Shown piece after piece: positions 10,625 through 20,500 of a stretch of DNA of 64,000 nt. Numbering within the stretch: the stretch's first letter is position 1; each line of letters opens with the position of its first letter. The position numbers and the translations under genes are program-made. The notes below the pieces were generated by a model. It was not told the origin of the DNA and did no database searches. It was given only the letters and a program-made list of their open reading frames with translations. Location: positions 1,054,001-1,118,000 of the forward strand of contig NZ_JAAQTL010000001.1 in the NCBI RefSeq assembly GCF_011742875.1, given 5' to 3'. Origin of the DNA: Luteibacter yeojuensis. Its GTDB lineage: Bacteria; Pseudomonadota; Gammaproteobacteria; Xanthomonadales; Rhodanobacteraceae.

Positions 10625-11269
10625 TCATCGCCGGGCCAGCACGATATGCATCGCGTGCTCGCCTTGGGCCTGTTCCTTGACGGCGTAACCGAGGCCGGGC
10701 AGGTCCAGTCCGGTGAAAAGGGTTTCGCCGCGACCCAGCAGCACGGGCGACACCGCGATATGCAGTTCGTCGATGGCACCGGCGCCGAGGTACTGGCGGA
10801 TCGTGCTCGCTCCCCCGCCGATGCGGACGTCGTTGCCGCCGGCCGCTTCCTTCGCCCGGGCCAGGGCCTCGTCGATGCCCCCCGTCACGAAGTGGAAGAC
10901 GGTGCCGCCGTTCATCTCCAGCGGCTCCCTGGCATGGTGGGTGAGGACGAAGACCGGACAGTGGTAAGGCGGCGTATCGCCCCACCAGCCCTTCCAGCTG
11001 TCGTCGGGCCACTCGCCGCGAACGGGACCGAACATGTTGCGGCCGAGTATCCACGCGCCGAGGCCCGCCATCGAACGCGATGCGTAGGTTTCGTCGACAC
11101 CGGTCGAACCGCCATCCTTGCCCGTCATGGCGTGGAAGGTCTTCGTGTCGAGCAGCCACCGATGGAGCCCTTCGGCACCGACGCCCATGGGCAGGTCGAG
11201 GCTCTGCTCCGGCCCGGCCCCGAAACCGTCTGCCGAGATGGAATAAGCATTTACGCGAACTTTCGTCAT
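10625..11269 (-). CDS. Dihydrofolate reductase-family protein (RibD C-terminal type)
   Basis: 214 residues of the RibD_C/DHFR-like fold, NADPH-binding reductases. MTKVRVNAYSISADGFGAG is the typical start, GLGAWILGRNMFG and VFVLTHHARE form the core, and IGGGASTIRQYL is the cofactor glycine-rich loop. The ending contains GRGETLFTGLDLPG. The start is ATG 11269, which has GGAG upstream; an in-frame ATG four codons earlier lacks this spacing. Such stand-alone paralogues are not the folate enzyme FolA and their substrate is unknown. It lies 51 bases downstream of the secretion-like operon on the same strand with no obvious terminator between, so read-through is possible. Confidence 0.8.
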   Translation of the reverse strand: MTKVRVNAYSISADGFGAGPEQSLDLPMGVGAEGLHRWLLDTKTFHAMTGKDGGSTGVDETYASRSMAGLGAWILGRNMFGPVRGEWPDDSWKGWWGDTPPYHCPVFVLTHHAREPLEMNGGTVFHFVTGGIDEALARAKEAAGGNDVRIGGGASTIRQYLGAGAIDELHIAVSPVLLGRGETLFTGLDLPGLGYAVKEQAQGEHAMHIVLARR

Positions 11270-11320
11270 CGTGCGCTCCACGGGCCGTGCCGATTGGTTT
11301 TCCGGACCGTTTTACGAGGT

Positions 11321-13438
11321 TCAGCCGTCCTTGCCCAGCCCCGTCTGCTGCAGGAGGATCAGCAGCACGCTGTCGATCCAGCGCCGGCCGATGCTCTCCC
11401 GGCGACCCTGAAGGTGCACCGTGGCCAGATCCTCCGTGGCGATCGGGTCGGTCAGGCCGTCGCCTTCCACGCGTACCCGGTACCAGACCGAGGCCGGCCG
11501 CAGGTCCTTGGCGGGCGCGGTCGGATTCAGCGGAACCGGACCGCCGTGGTTCTTCGCCAGCATCAGGCTCGGCAGGTGTTCCATCGCGCCGTTGTCCAAC
11601 GCGACGATGCGGCCGCGTAAAGGAGTCCAGCGGCCATGCGGATAGACGGTGGCCTCGGTACCCGGCACCAGGCGAGCGCGGTCGGCCTCGGAAACCAGCA
11701 CCTCGGCACGCCAGCGCGTGCCGCCCACGACAGTCGCGATGCGCGAACCGGGCGACACCCAGTTCCCGGCCTGCAAGGTCGTATCCAGATCGCGGACGAC
11801 CCCACCCTCGGTGGCGACGAGGCGCAGGCGATGAAGCTCGGCCGCGCTGGCGCGTCGCTGCACGTCGTACTGATCGGCCATGCGCTCGGCCACGACCTGC
11901 TTGGCCACGCCGTCGCGGTCGAGGGCCACGGCGCCGCGGGCGGTGGACTCGTAGGCCTCGCGTAAGGCGGCCGCCTTCGCGTCATCGTCCTTCGGCGTCG
12001 GCGCCGAGAGTTCGAACAGCACCTGTCCCGGGGCCACGCGTTCGCCGTCGTGGACCGCCACGCGCTCGAGGCGTGCCGCATAGGGCGTGAACACGGGCTG
12101 CTCGAAGCCCGCCTCCACGATGCCGTCGGCGGTGATGCCCGACGACCACGGCAGAAGGAAGACCACGGCGAGGACACCAAGAGGCAGGAGCCAGCGGATG
12201 AGTGCGGCGCGGCGGATTTCCGCGCGTCGGGCCCACCATACCCGTACTTCGTAGACCATCGGTTTCACCACGAACGTGAGGATTTCCACCAGGAAGAGAA
12301 TGAGGCCGAGCGCCTTGAAGAACGCGTGGTAGACGATCACGGCGATACCTACGAAAAGTGTCAGCCGGTACAGCCAGGTCGCGAACGCGAAGGCGGTCAG
12401 GAACCCCGCGAAGCGTGGCGACACCGCGTCGGGACGCGGATCCTCGATGCCGAGCAGCCCGCGCCGCACCCAGCGCTTGGCCCAGCGCCCCGCCCGCTCG
12501 TGCAGTCCTGGATAGTCGAGGGCGTCGGCCAGGATGAAGTAACCGTCGAAGCGCATGAACGGACTCGCGTTCACGGCCACCGTCAATACCCATGCGGTGG
12601 TGCCGAGGAAGAACAAGGCATTCTTGAAATTCCCCTCCGGTGCGAACGACCAGAGCAGCGTGCACCAGGCGGCGAGCACGAGTTCGGCCATGACGCCGGC
12701 CGACGCGATGGCGAGGCGGCGCCGCGAACGCTCGAGCTTCCAGCTTTCGCCGGTGTCGGTATACGCCATCGGCAGCATGACGAGCAGCGCCATGCCCATG
12801 TGCCCGACGCGCACGCCGAACCGCGTGGCCATGAACGCGTGGCCGAACTCATGCCAGCATTTGGAGAAGACGAGTGCCCCGGCGAAGGCGACGACACCGT
12901 CCCAGCTCATCGCCCCGCGAAGATTGGCCTGCACGGCATCCCATTGACGTGCCGCCAGCAGGAGCCCGAGCACCGCGGCCAGCAAGGTGGCGACAAGGAA
13001 TCTCGCGCCGAACATCCACCGCACATAGGGCAGCACGCGGCGCAGGAACCGCTCGGGCCGAATGAGCGGGATGCGGATGAACAGGTAGTTCTGCAACAGC
13101 CAGTGCAGCACCGACGCCTGGCGCTTTGGCATGGCGGCGCGGGTGAGTTGTTGTTGCTGCAGGAACTGGACGAAATCGAGCACATCCCCGGCTTCCGGCA
13201 CCAGCGTGGTGGTGGCCGCGATCGCCTCGGCGATGCGCCCCGGATCGCACAGCGCCCAATGCCGGAGTATCTCGAATTCCAGCCAGCCGATGCGGAAGAA
13301 CTGGTTGCGTACGGGATCGGACAGATGCCACGCCGGCGATCCGTCGCGGTTGCGTCCCACCGGATGGATGCTCAGCTCGTCGCGCAATGCGGGCCACGGT
13401 GGCGCCGCAGGCATCGATCCCATCGCTGTCGCCGACAT
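11321..13438 (-). CDS. PqqD-like / M50 site-2 protease / HlyD fusion membrane protein
   Basis: 705 residues in three parts. Residues about 20-100 look like a PqqD-type winged helix (HPVGRNRDGSPAWHLSDP, then FRIGWLEFEILRHW). Residues about 140-430 are a polytopic membrane domain with an intact M50 metalloprotease site: HEFGH (196-200) and the third zinc ligand Asp298 in FMRFDGY. Residues about 435-640 are a biotinyl-lipoyl/HlyD adaptor with short coiled coil, ending in a hydrophobic tail. The gene starts two bases after the GAF-HlyD gene and is last of the five-gene operon. I infer an inner-membrane component of a TolC-dependent exporter, possibly also a processing protease. It takes the place where an ABC transporter would be expected. 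Confidence 0.78.
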   Translation of the reverse strand: MSATAMGSMPAAPPWPALRDELSIHPVGRNRDGSPAWHLSDPVRNQFFRIGWLEFEILRHWALCDPGRIAEAIAATTTLVPEAGDVLDFVQFLQQQQLTRAAMPKRQASVLHWLLQNYLFIRIPLIRPERFLRRVLPYVRWMFGARFLVATLLAAVLGLLLAARQWDAVQANLRGAMSWDGVVAFAGALVFSKCWHEFGHAFMATRFGVRVGHMGMALLVMLPMAYTDTGESWKLERSRRRLAIASAGVMAELVLAAWCTLLWSFAPEGNFKNALFFLGTTAWVLTVAVNASPFMRFDGYFILADALDYPGLHERAGRWAKRWVRRGLLGIEDPRPDAVSPRFAGFLTAFAFATWLYRLTLFVGIAVIVYHAFFKALGLILFLVEILTFVVKPMVYEVRVWWARRAEIRRAALIRWLLPLGVLAVVFLLPWSSGITADGIVEAGFEQPVFTPYAARLERVAVHDGERVAPGQVLFELSAPTPKDDDAKAAALREAYESTARGAVALDRDGVAKQVVAERMADQYDVQRRASAAELHRLRLVATEGGVVRDLDTTLQAGNWVSPGSRIATVVGGTRWRAEVLVSEADRARLVPGTEATVYPHGRWTPLRGRIVALDNGAMEHLPSLMLAKNHGGPVPLNPTAPAKDLRPASVWYRVRVEGDGLTDPIATEDLATVHLQGRRESIGRRWIDSVLLILLQQTGLGKDG

Positions 13439-13440
13439 CG

Positions 13441-14820
13441 TCAGATCCCGCTCCACGAGCGCACGGTCGCGAGCGGCCGGCGCAGCATGAGGTAACCCAG
13501 CACGCTCCAGCGGCCGGACACGCGAGCCGTGCCTTGCAGACCAATGCGCGCGCCGGGCGGCGTGCCCTCGATCGTGCCGCGCAGCACGTAGCTCGCCACG
13601 CCATTGGGCGCTTCCACCGGCTGGTAGCCGGCATAGTCCAGTCGCGCATCGAGCGGATCCAGCGGGGCCACCTTGAGGAACACCGTCATCGGCGCACCCG
13701 CCGCGAGGTTGGTGGGCTCGCCGACCGGCGCCCAGGCGCGGACGCCGAGCGCGTGCGGATCGGCGAGCAGCCCGATGCGCTCGCCCGTCTGCACGGGGCG
13801 GCCGCCCCAGTCGTCGGGATCGGAATAGACGAAGACGCCGTCGGCCGGCGCGCGGATGGCGAGCTTGTCCACCTCGCGCTGCAACGACATGACTTCCACC
13901 TGGCGCTCGCGCCACTTGCCTTCCGCCATGCCGAGGTCGGCCTTGGCGTTCTGGCTTTCGATGGCCTGCTGTGCGGCCTGGTGCATCTCCACGCTCGCCG
14001 TCGCCAGTTCGGCCTGGGCGACGGCGAGGCGGTTGCGCAAGGTGGTGTCGTCCAGTTCGGCGAGCACCTGGCCGGCCTTCACCGGCGTGTTCGGCAGCAC
14101 CGCCATGCGATGGATCACGCCTTCGCGCGGCGAGGCGATCACCTGGCTCCGGGTGGAAATGACCTCGGCGGGCACGAGGGTGTACTCGCGCACGGGAACC
14201 AGCAGCACAAGCAGCAGCGCCGCCAGCGCATAGCGCAACCGGCGGCCGGTGCCGGCCTTTCGCCACCAGCGCTGCCAGCGCGTGGGCCGGGCGACGAGCG
14301 ACCACCACGCGTAACCGTAGAGGCCGGACAGCTGCAGCAGCGCATAGTCCGCGCCGTCCGGAACGAGGGTCGTCGGCCAGGCATGATCGCGGGCGAGGAA
14401 GAGCAAGGCACCCACGGCCTGGTCGGGACCGGTCAGCGGAAGGATCCATACGTGCGCCGGCAACCATTCGCCCCACGCCGCTGCGAGTTCCTCGCCCAGC
14501 ATCTCCGGGGACAACGGCAGCACGCGCGCCGACGCGGGAAGCTCCGCGCAGCGCTCCGCGATCCGGCGGGCCACGGCCGCCAGCCATAAGGCGTACGGCG
14601 TGTTGGGATCCGGATCGGCCAGGCCGGAATGCGCGGCCAGCCACGGTCCGCGCGCCTGCGACAGCGTGACCAAGGCCGCCTGCCGGTAATCCACCAGCAA
14701 GCGGGTTTCGTTGCACGCGACGAAGCCGAGCTCGGCCGCCGTCGTGGCGGCCTCGACCCGCGCGGCGAGCGCGTAGAACCGCGACGACGCGGTCGCGCCG
14801 CGGGTGTCCGGGGCATTCAT
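13441..14820 (-). CDS. HlyD-family periplasmic adaptor with N-terminal GAF-like domain
   Basis: 459 residues. Residues 1-180 form a soluble GAF-like region (LLVDYRQAALVTLSQ, then WILPLTGPDQAVGALLFLARD). A single membrane segment follows at about 196-210 (LRYALAALLLVLLVPV). The rest is a membrane-fusion protein: lipoyl half-motif SPREGVIHRMAVLPNTPVKAG, a coiled coil at about 250-310 (LRNRLAVAQAELATASVEMHQ), the second half KLAIRAPADGVFVYSDP, and a beta-barrel. By topology the GAF part would be cytoplasmic and the adaptor periplasmic. The gene lies 4 bp after the small adaptor gene and 2 bp before the M50 fusion gene. Cytoplasmic ligand sensing is inference. Confidence 0.78.
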   Translation of the reverse strand: MNAPDTRGATASSRFYALAARVEAATTAAELGFVACNETRLLVDYRQAALVTLSQARGPWLAAHSGLADPDPNTPYALWLAAVARRIAERCAELPASARVLPLSPEMLGEELAAAWGEWLPAHVWILPLTGPDQAVGALLFLARDHAWPTTLVPDGADYALLQLSGLYGYAWWSLVARPTRWQRWWRKAGTGRRLRYALAALLLVLLVPVREYTLVPAEVISTRSQVIASPREGVIHRMAVLPNTPVKAGQVLAELDDTTLRNRLAVAQAELATASVEMHQAAQQAIESQNAKADLGMAEGKWRERQVEVMSLQREVDKLAIRAPADGVFVYSDPDDWGGRPVQTGERIGLLADPHALGVRAWAPVGEPTNLAAGAPMTVFLKVAPLDPLDARLDYAGYQPVEAPNGVASYVLRGTIEGTPPGARIGLQGTARVSGRWSVLGYLMLRRPLATVRSWSGI

Positions 14821-14824
14821 CGGC

Positions 14825-15589
14825 TCAGCCCTTTCCGCCAGGCTTCGCGGGCGAGGCGCGACCGCTCATGCCCGGCAGCACACGGCTGGTATCGCCGAGG
14901 AAATCGGCCTCGATCTCGATGGTCTGGCTCACGGCGTCGACACGGCCGCTGAGCCGGGTCACGGTCAGCACGTAGTGTTCGCCGGTTTCGTCCACGCTGG
15001 CCTCGAGATGCGCGCCCGGGCGCAGCCATGCGATCCAGCTCGAGGGAACGTTGAGCCGCGCCTTGGGCGTACCGGTACCGACGAGGTCGACGATCGGCGC
15101 ACCCGGCGCCACGCCTTGCCCTTCCTTCACGTGCACGCGCGCGACACGACCGTTGAACGGTGCGACGAAGCGGCATTGGGCCAGCTCCGCGGCGAAGATG
15201 CGCACCTGGCTGCGTGTGCGGTTCACGTCCGCCGCGGTCAGCTCCACCTCGAGCGCCGCGGCGGACTGCAGGCCCTGCAGTTTGGCCTTGGCTTCGTACC
15301 GCAGCTGCGCCGCCTTGTACTCGGCTTCCGCCGCATCGCGCTTGGCGTCGAGGTCGCTGCAGTCGAGCGAGACGAGCACCTTGCCCTTCGCCACGCTGTC
15401 GCCCAGCTGCGCATAGACGCGGGCGACGCGTCCGCCGGCCACCGCGGACAGCGGCGCCTCGCGATCGGCGACCACGAGGAAACGCACGGGAGCCTGGGCA
15501 CCCGGATCGGGAGAGGACTGTCCCTGCGCGGCCCCCGCCAGCCCCAGGAATAGCAGGCTGGCCATGCCAATCACCTTCTTCATGTTCAT
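14825..15589 (-). CDS. Exported periplasmic adaptor (RND/HlyD type)
   Basis: A 254-residue membrane-fusion protein with a cleavable signal peptide (MNMKKVIGMASLLFLGLAGA, likely cut after AQG). It has the first lipoyl half (AVAGGRVARVYAQLGDSVAKG), a short hairpin (about 85-135) and the second half (CRFVAPFNGRVARVHVKEGQ), then a beta-barrel. There is no transmembrane anchor, unlike HlyD. It should act in the periplasm as a bridge to TolC. ATG 15589 overlaps the TGA of the TolC gene (ATGA), so translation is coupled. It is the third gene of the operon. Confidence 0.83.
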   Translation of the reverse strand: MNMKKVIGMASLLFLGLAGAAQGQSSPDPGAQAPVRFLVVADREAPLSAVAGGRVARVYAQLGDSVAKGKVLVSLDCSDLDAKRDAAEAEYKAAQLRYEAKAKLQGLQSAAALEVELTAADVNRTRSQVRIFAAELAQCRFVAPFNGRVARVHVKEGQGVAPGAPIVDLVGTGTPKARLNVPSSWIAWLRPGAHLEASVDETGEHYVLTVTRLSGRVDAVSQTIEIEADFLGDTSRVLPGMSGRASPAKPGGKG

Positions 15590-17505
15590 GGCTGGCCGGC
15601 AGCCGCCGTCTCGGGTGCCGCGGCCAGTTGGCGCATGTCGCCCATCACCGACAGCGTGGCGGCTTCGGCCAGCGCGGCGACCGCACGCGTAGTGACCTCG
15701 TCGGGGAGGTAACTGCGGTAGCTGCGCGTCATCAGGCGCTTGCCCCCGTTGTCCTGCACGATCACGTCCCACTGCGCGCGCGTCGCCGTCTTGCCCGGTG
15801 TCGTGCCGAAGTGCAATTCCACGGCCAGGGCATCCGCGCCCATGCCGAGCGAGAGCTGGTTGCCGGTCATCACCTTGCCGATGGCGGCGCGCACCGCGCC
15901 CCCATCCACGCGAGCCGGAAGACCGGTAACGCTGAGCCGGAACGGGCGATCCACCGCGACGGCATCGGCGGTCTCGGTGAACACCTGCTTCTCGCCGCCG
16001 GCAAGGCTGGCCTGGATGGCAAGGGAAAGCGTGGGCAGGTCCGTCCCCACCACCTGTTCCGGCATGAGGTCGATACCGACCGAGTTGAGCACGCGGCCAT
16101 AGGCCGACTGCGCCGCAGCGTACGAAGAGGCTTCCTGGAAGCGCGACACCATGGAACGGGCCTGGGTGCGCAGCGTTTCCAGCTCGCTGGTGAGCTGGTT
16201 GCTGGAACCGGCGCGCGCGACGCTGGCAAGACGCTGGTCCACGCGGGCGGACTCATCGGCCAGCTGGTGGTCATACACGGCGAGCTTGTAGCGCTCCACC
16301 GAAACGCGCACCTGCGTGAGCACGGCCATGCTCAGGGCCATGCGGCGTGCATCGTCCACCTTCATGCGCGCTTCGTTCGTCCGCTTGATGGCCGGAATGC
16401 CGGCGAGGCGGAACAGGTTCATCGACATGCTGACGCCGCCCTGCGCCCAGCTTTCGTTGTACAGGTACTTGTTCGAGTCGTAACCGCCACCGCCGAACAG
16501 GTTGAGGTTCGGGAACAGCGCGGCGATCTGCTTCTTCGTCTCCACCGCGTCGATGCGGGCCTTGTAGTCCTCTTCGCGGAGCTCGGGCCGCTGCTCGAGG
16601 GCCATCTGCTCGAGCTGGTCGAGGTTCGAAGGCACCTGCGACAAGGTGGTTTCCTTGGCGTCGGCGAGCGTGAACCCGGTGCCCGGGGCGAGGTTCATCA
16701 GCGCGGCGAGCTCGCGCTTGGCAAACTCCATTTCCTGGCGCTTCTCGGTCACGAGGGTCATCGCGTCGAGCAATGCGCGCTGGTATTCCAGGCCTTCCAC
16801 CGGCGGCAGCACGCCGGCGCGCTCGGCCTGTCGCGTTTTTTCCAGCGCGGCCTGGATGTTGTCGGCCAGTGTCTGCGTCTCGCCGAGCAGGCGCTGCGCG
16901 CCGAGGGCGCGCCAGTAGGCGTCGCGCACGTCCTGCACGATGTTCTGCAGCACCTTGCGGCGACGCTCGTCGGTAGCGTTGACGTCGTCGGCCTGCTGCT
17001 TGGCCCGGTAGTAGCTCAGGCCGAAGTCGAGCACGTCCCACGACAGGGTGGCATCGGCGAGGAAATGCACGCGTTCCTCGGACGTGGACGGACGCAGGCT
17101 CACGACGCGGTCCTGGATGCCGATGCTGGTACCGCCGGAATCGTTGCTGCGCCAGCGGTAACCGGCGTCGGTCATCAGCTTCGGCAGCATGTCCAGTTCG
17201 GAGACGTCCAGCAGGCCGCGCGACAAGGCCGTTTCCATCAGCTTGAGGCGATAGTCGAGGTTGTACTTGAGCGAGCGCGCCATGACGTCGGAAAGCGTCA
17301 GCGCTCCCGTGACGGGCTCCTGGCCCTTGTACATCGCCTGCTGGTCGTTGCGCACGCGCGCGAGGACCTCGTCGTGGGTGAGCGGCTTGGGCTTCACCGC
17401 TCCGCAGCCGGTAAGGAACACGGCGAGGGCAAGCGAGGCGACAAGGGGTATGGGGCGCAACGCGGTCTTCGGCATGGCGGTCTTCATGGCGGTTGAATGG
17501 AGCAT
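15586..17505 (-). CDS. TolC-family outer-membrane lipoprotein with C-terminal extension
   Basis: 639 residues. A lipoprotein signal ends in VFLTGC (Cys34), as in NodT/OprM-type channels. Two OEP repeats follow (about 60-500), with long helical stretches such as RRKVLQNIVQDVRDAYWRAL and the FPNLNLFGGGGYDSN strand region. Residues about 505-639 are an extra domain not expected in TolC, containing FRLSVTGLPARVDG and AQWDVIVQDNGGKRL. The protein should form the outer-membrane exit duct. ATG 17505 lies 16 bases after the stop of the giant gene with GGAA as weak ribosome site; ATGs at 17487 and 17475 are alternatives. Second gene of the operon. Confidence 0.85.
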   Translation of the reverse strand: MLHSTAMKTAMPKTALRPIPLVASLALAVFLTGCGAVKPKPLTHDEVLARVRNDQQAMYKGQEPVTGALTLSDVMARSLKYNLDYRLKLMETALSRGLLDVSELDMLPKLMTDAGYRWRSNDSGGTSIGIQDRVVSLRPSTSEERVHFLADATLSWDVLDFGLSYYRAKQQADDVNATDERRRKVLQNIVQDVRDAYWRALGAQRLLGETQTLADNIQAALEKTRQAERAGVLPPVEGLEYQRALLDAMTLVTEKRQEMEFAKRELAALMNLAPGTGFTLADAKETTLSQVPSNLDQLEQMALEQRPELREEDYKARIDAVETKKQIAALFPNLNLFGGGGYDSNKYLYNESWAQGGVSMSMNLFRLAGIPAIKRTNEARMKVDDARRMALSMAVLTQVRVSVERYKLAVYDHQLADESARVDQRLASVARAGSSNQLTSELETLRTQARSMVSRFQEASSYAAAQSAYGRVLNSVGIDLMPEQVVGTDLPTLSLAIQASLAGGEKQVFTETADAVAVDRPFRLSVTGLPARVDGGAVRAAIGKVMTGNQLSLGMGADALAVELHFGTTPGKTATRAQWDVIVQDNGGKRLMTRSYRSYLPDEVTTRAVAALAEAATLSVMGDMRQLAAAPETAAAGQP

Positions 17506-17521
17506 GGAGGATTCGTTCCGG

Positions 17522-20500
17522 TTAATGACGTGACGGAGTGGCGGCGAGCGGCGCGGCGCCTGCCCTGGCCATGGCGGCGATCTGTGCCGTGAGCGACGGC
17601 GCGCCTGTTGGCGTGGCGGCGGGCGGCGGCACCACCGTCACGGACACGGGCTCCCTCGTCGCTTCCGGGGCCGTCCCCGGCGCGCTGTTCTCGCGATGCG
17701 CCGCGTGGGCCCGTTCGTGGCGTTCGCCCGCATGCTCGCGCGTGGCCTCCCGGCTCTCGCGGAGGTGTCTCAGGGAAAACGGCGAGAAGTCGTCCCACAG
17801 CGGGCTGGACGCCAGGCCGAAGTCGTTCAGTGCCACGCGCGAGCGGGCATGCGCTTCCTCGACCAGCCGGTGCGAGAAGCCTACGCCGTCGTTCAGGACG
17901 AACTGGCCGTTCTCGGGATCCTGTGCGATCTCGCCGAGGCCGGACAGGTCGAGGCGGCCGGTCACCCACTGGTTCTGCCAACGCACGGTGTCGTCCTGCG
18001 AGCCGTTCACTGCCGGGAGCACGAACAAGGCGGGCTCGTAACCCTGGCGGATATCGCGCAAGGTGGAGCCATAGTTCGCCGGGAAGAACGGGTCGCCCGA
18101 GCGAGCCTGCATCGGCGGCGTCGTTCCATGGATCGTGATGGTCAGCCTCGCTTCGCTGGCGTCGCCGTCCGCGTCCGTGATGGTGTAGACGAACGTCTCC
18201 GTCAGCGTGCGGCTGGCATCGAGCGCGCTCACTTTCGGGTTGGCCGTGTCCAGCCGATAGCTGTACGAGCCATCGGCGTTGAGGACCAGCGTGCCGAACT
18301 CACCCTGGCTGATGCCGCCGACGGTGCCGCCGTGACCGGTGTTCGCGGAGCCGACGCCGGTCACCGGGCCGTCCTTCGCGGCGCCGTCGGCACCGATACG
18401 GTCGGAGCCGGTGAAGACATTGCCACCCGCGGAGGTTTGCCCCGCGTCTTGGGCGATGGTGGCGCTATCGTCGCGCGCCGTCGGCGCGTCGTTGGCGATA
18501 TCCACGACCAGCGACCCGGTCGAGGTGCCGCCACCGGCATCGCGGACGCTCAGGCCGATCGTGTCGACGCTGTCCCTGCCCACCGGTTGCGACAGCGGAC
18601 GATCCAGCGTGTACGTGTAGCTCAGCGTGCCAGCCGTCGGAACGCCGCCGACGGTCGACGTCGTCGCGAAACCGGTCAGCACCAGCGTGCCGTCCGGCGT
18701 ATGGATGGTGACCGGCGCGCCCGTCGACAGCGCGTCGAGTTGCGCCGTGGTGAGCGTGGTGCCGCCGACGGTGACGCTGACCAGGCCGTCGGTGGCGGTC
18801 ACGCCGATCGAGCCCTTCGTGACCTGCGCGCCGTCATGTTCGGAGAGACCCGACTCGTGCACGGTCGCGTGACCCTCGGCGCCGCCGTTGCCGTCCACGG
18901 GCACGATGCCCGGGCCACCGTCCGTATGGCCGTGGATGGTGATGGTCAGCGTGGTGCTGCTGGTATCGCCGTCGGCATCGGTGATCGTATAGGTGTAGAC
19001 CTCGGTCAGCGTCTCCCCATTCTTCAGGGCGTTGACCGTCGGATTGCCGTTGTCGACGAGGTAGCTGTAACTGCCGTCCGCGTTGAGCGTGAGCGTGCCG
19101 TATCGACCCGCGACGCCGCTGCCCACATGGCCGCTGACCGCGCCGCCGATGTCGCCCGCGGCTACCCCGGTGACCGGTGTGGCCGTGCCGTCCGCGCCGA
19201 CGCGATCGGCAACGTCGCCCGCACCGCTGGCACCGACGACGTTGCCGGTGAGAGCCGGGCCATCCTCGTTCGCATCGCCCGCATCCGCATGCGCCGCCGG
19301 GGCATCGTCGACGATGTCGACGACCAGCGTGCCGCCGACCGTACCGCCTCCGGCATCGGTGACCGTGAGCGCGATGTCGTCGTGGCTGTGCGTGTCGCCA
19401 GGCTGCGACACCGCACGGTCCAGCGTGTACGTATAGCTCAGCGTGCCGGCCGTCGGTACGCCACCGAGCATGGCGGTCGGGGTGAAGCCGGTAAGCACCA
19501 GCGTGCCATCGGGCGTATGGATGACGATCGGCGATCCGCCGGACAGGCCGTCGAGGTCGGTCAGGTCCAGCGTGGTACCGCCTATCGTGACGCTCGCCAG
19601 CCCGTCGTCCGCCGTGAGGTCGATCGTGCCTGTCGCGGATGGCGAACCGTCGTGGTCGACCAGGCCGGATTCGTGCACGGTGGCATGGCCGTCCGCGCCG
19701 CCGTTGCCGTCCACCGGGGAAACCGTCGGCGTACCGTCGGTGTGACCGTGGATGGTGATGGTCAGCGTCGTGCTGCTCGTGTCGCCGTCCGCGTCGGTGA
19801 TCGTATAGGTGTACACGTCCGTGACCGACTGGCCGTCGCGCAGCCCGTTCACCGCCGCATTCGTGTCGTCCACCACGTAGCTGTAGCTGCCGTCGGCGTT
19901 GAGCGTGAGCGTGCCGTACAGGCCCGCCAGCCCGCTGCCCACCTGCCCGCTCGCCGTGCCGCCGGTATCGCCCGCCGCTACGCCGGTGACCGTCGTCGGC
20001 GCATCCGCGCCCACACGGTCCGCGACATCGTCCGGGCCGAGACCGGTAATCACGTTGCCCGCCGCACCCGCGCCATTTTCGTACGCATCCGCGCCATCGG
20101 CGCGCGCGGTCGGCGCATCGTTGACGATATCGATCACGAGGTCGCCCGTCGCGCTGCCGCCGCCCGCGTCGTTGACCGCCAGGGCGATCGTGTCGAGGCT
20201 GTGGCTGCGATCGCCGCCGGCCTGGGCCAAGGGAGCGTCGAGGGTATAGGTGTACGTGAGCTTGCCGCTGGTCGGGACGCCACCGACGAACGTTTCCGGA
20301 TCGAAACCGGTCAGGACCAGCGTGCCGTCGTCCGTGTCGATGGTGATCGGCGCGCTGCCCAGCGTCGCCAGGTCGGCCAGCGACACGGAAACACCATGGA
20401 CGGACACCGAGACCAGCCCGTCCGGGGCCGTGATGCGCACCGTACCCGTGGTCGAAGCGCTGTGCCCCTGCGGTTCGGCCGAAAGGCCGGCTTCCCACAC

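Noticed and set aside
17522..18120. RTX-type calcium repeats at the end of the giant protein
   Set aside because: No GGxGxDxUx nonapeptides are present; DADGD motifs belong to VCBS domains.
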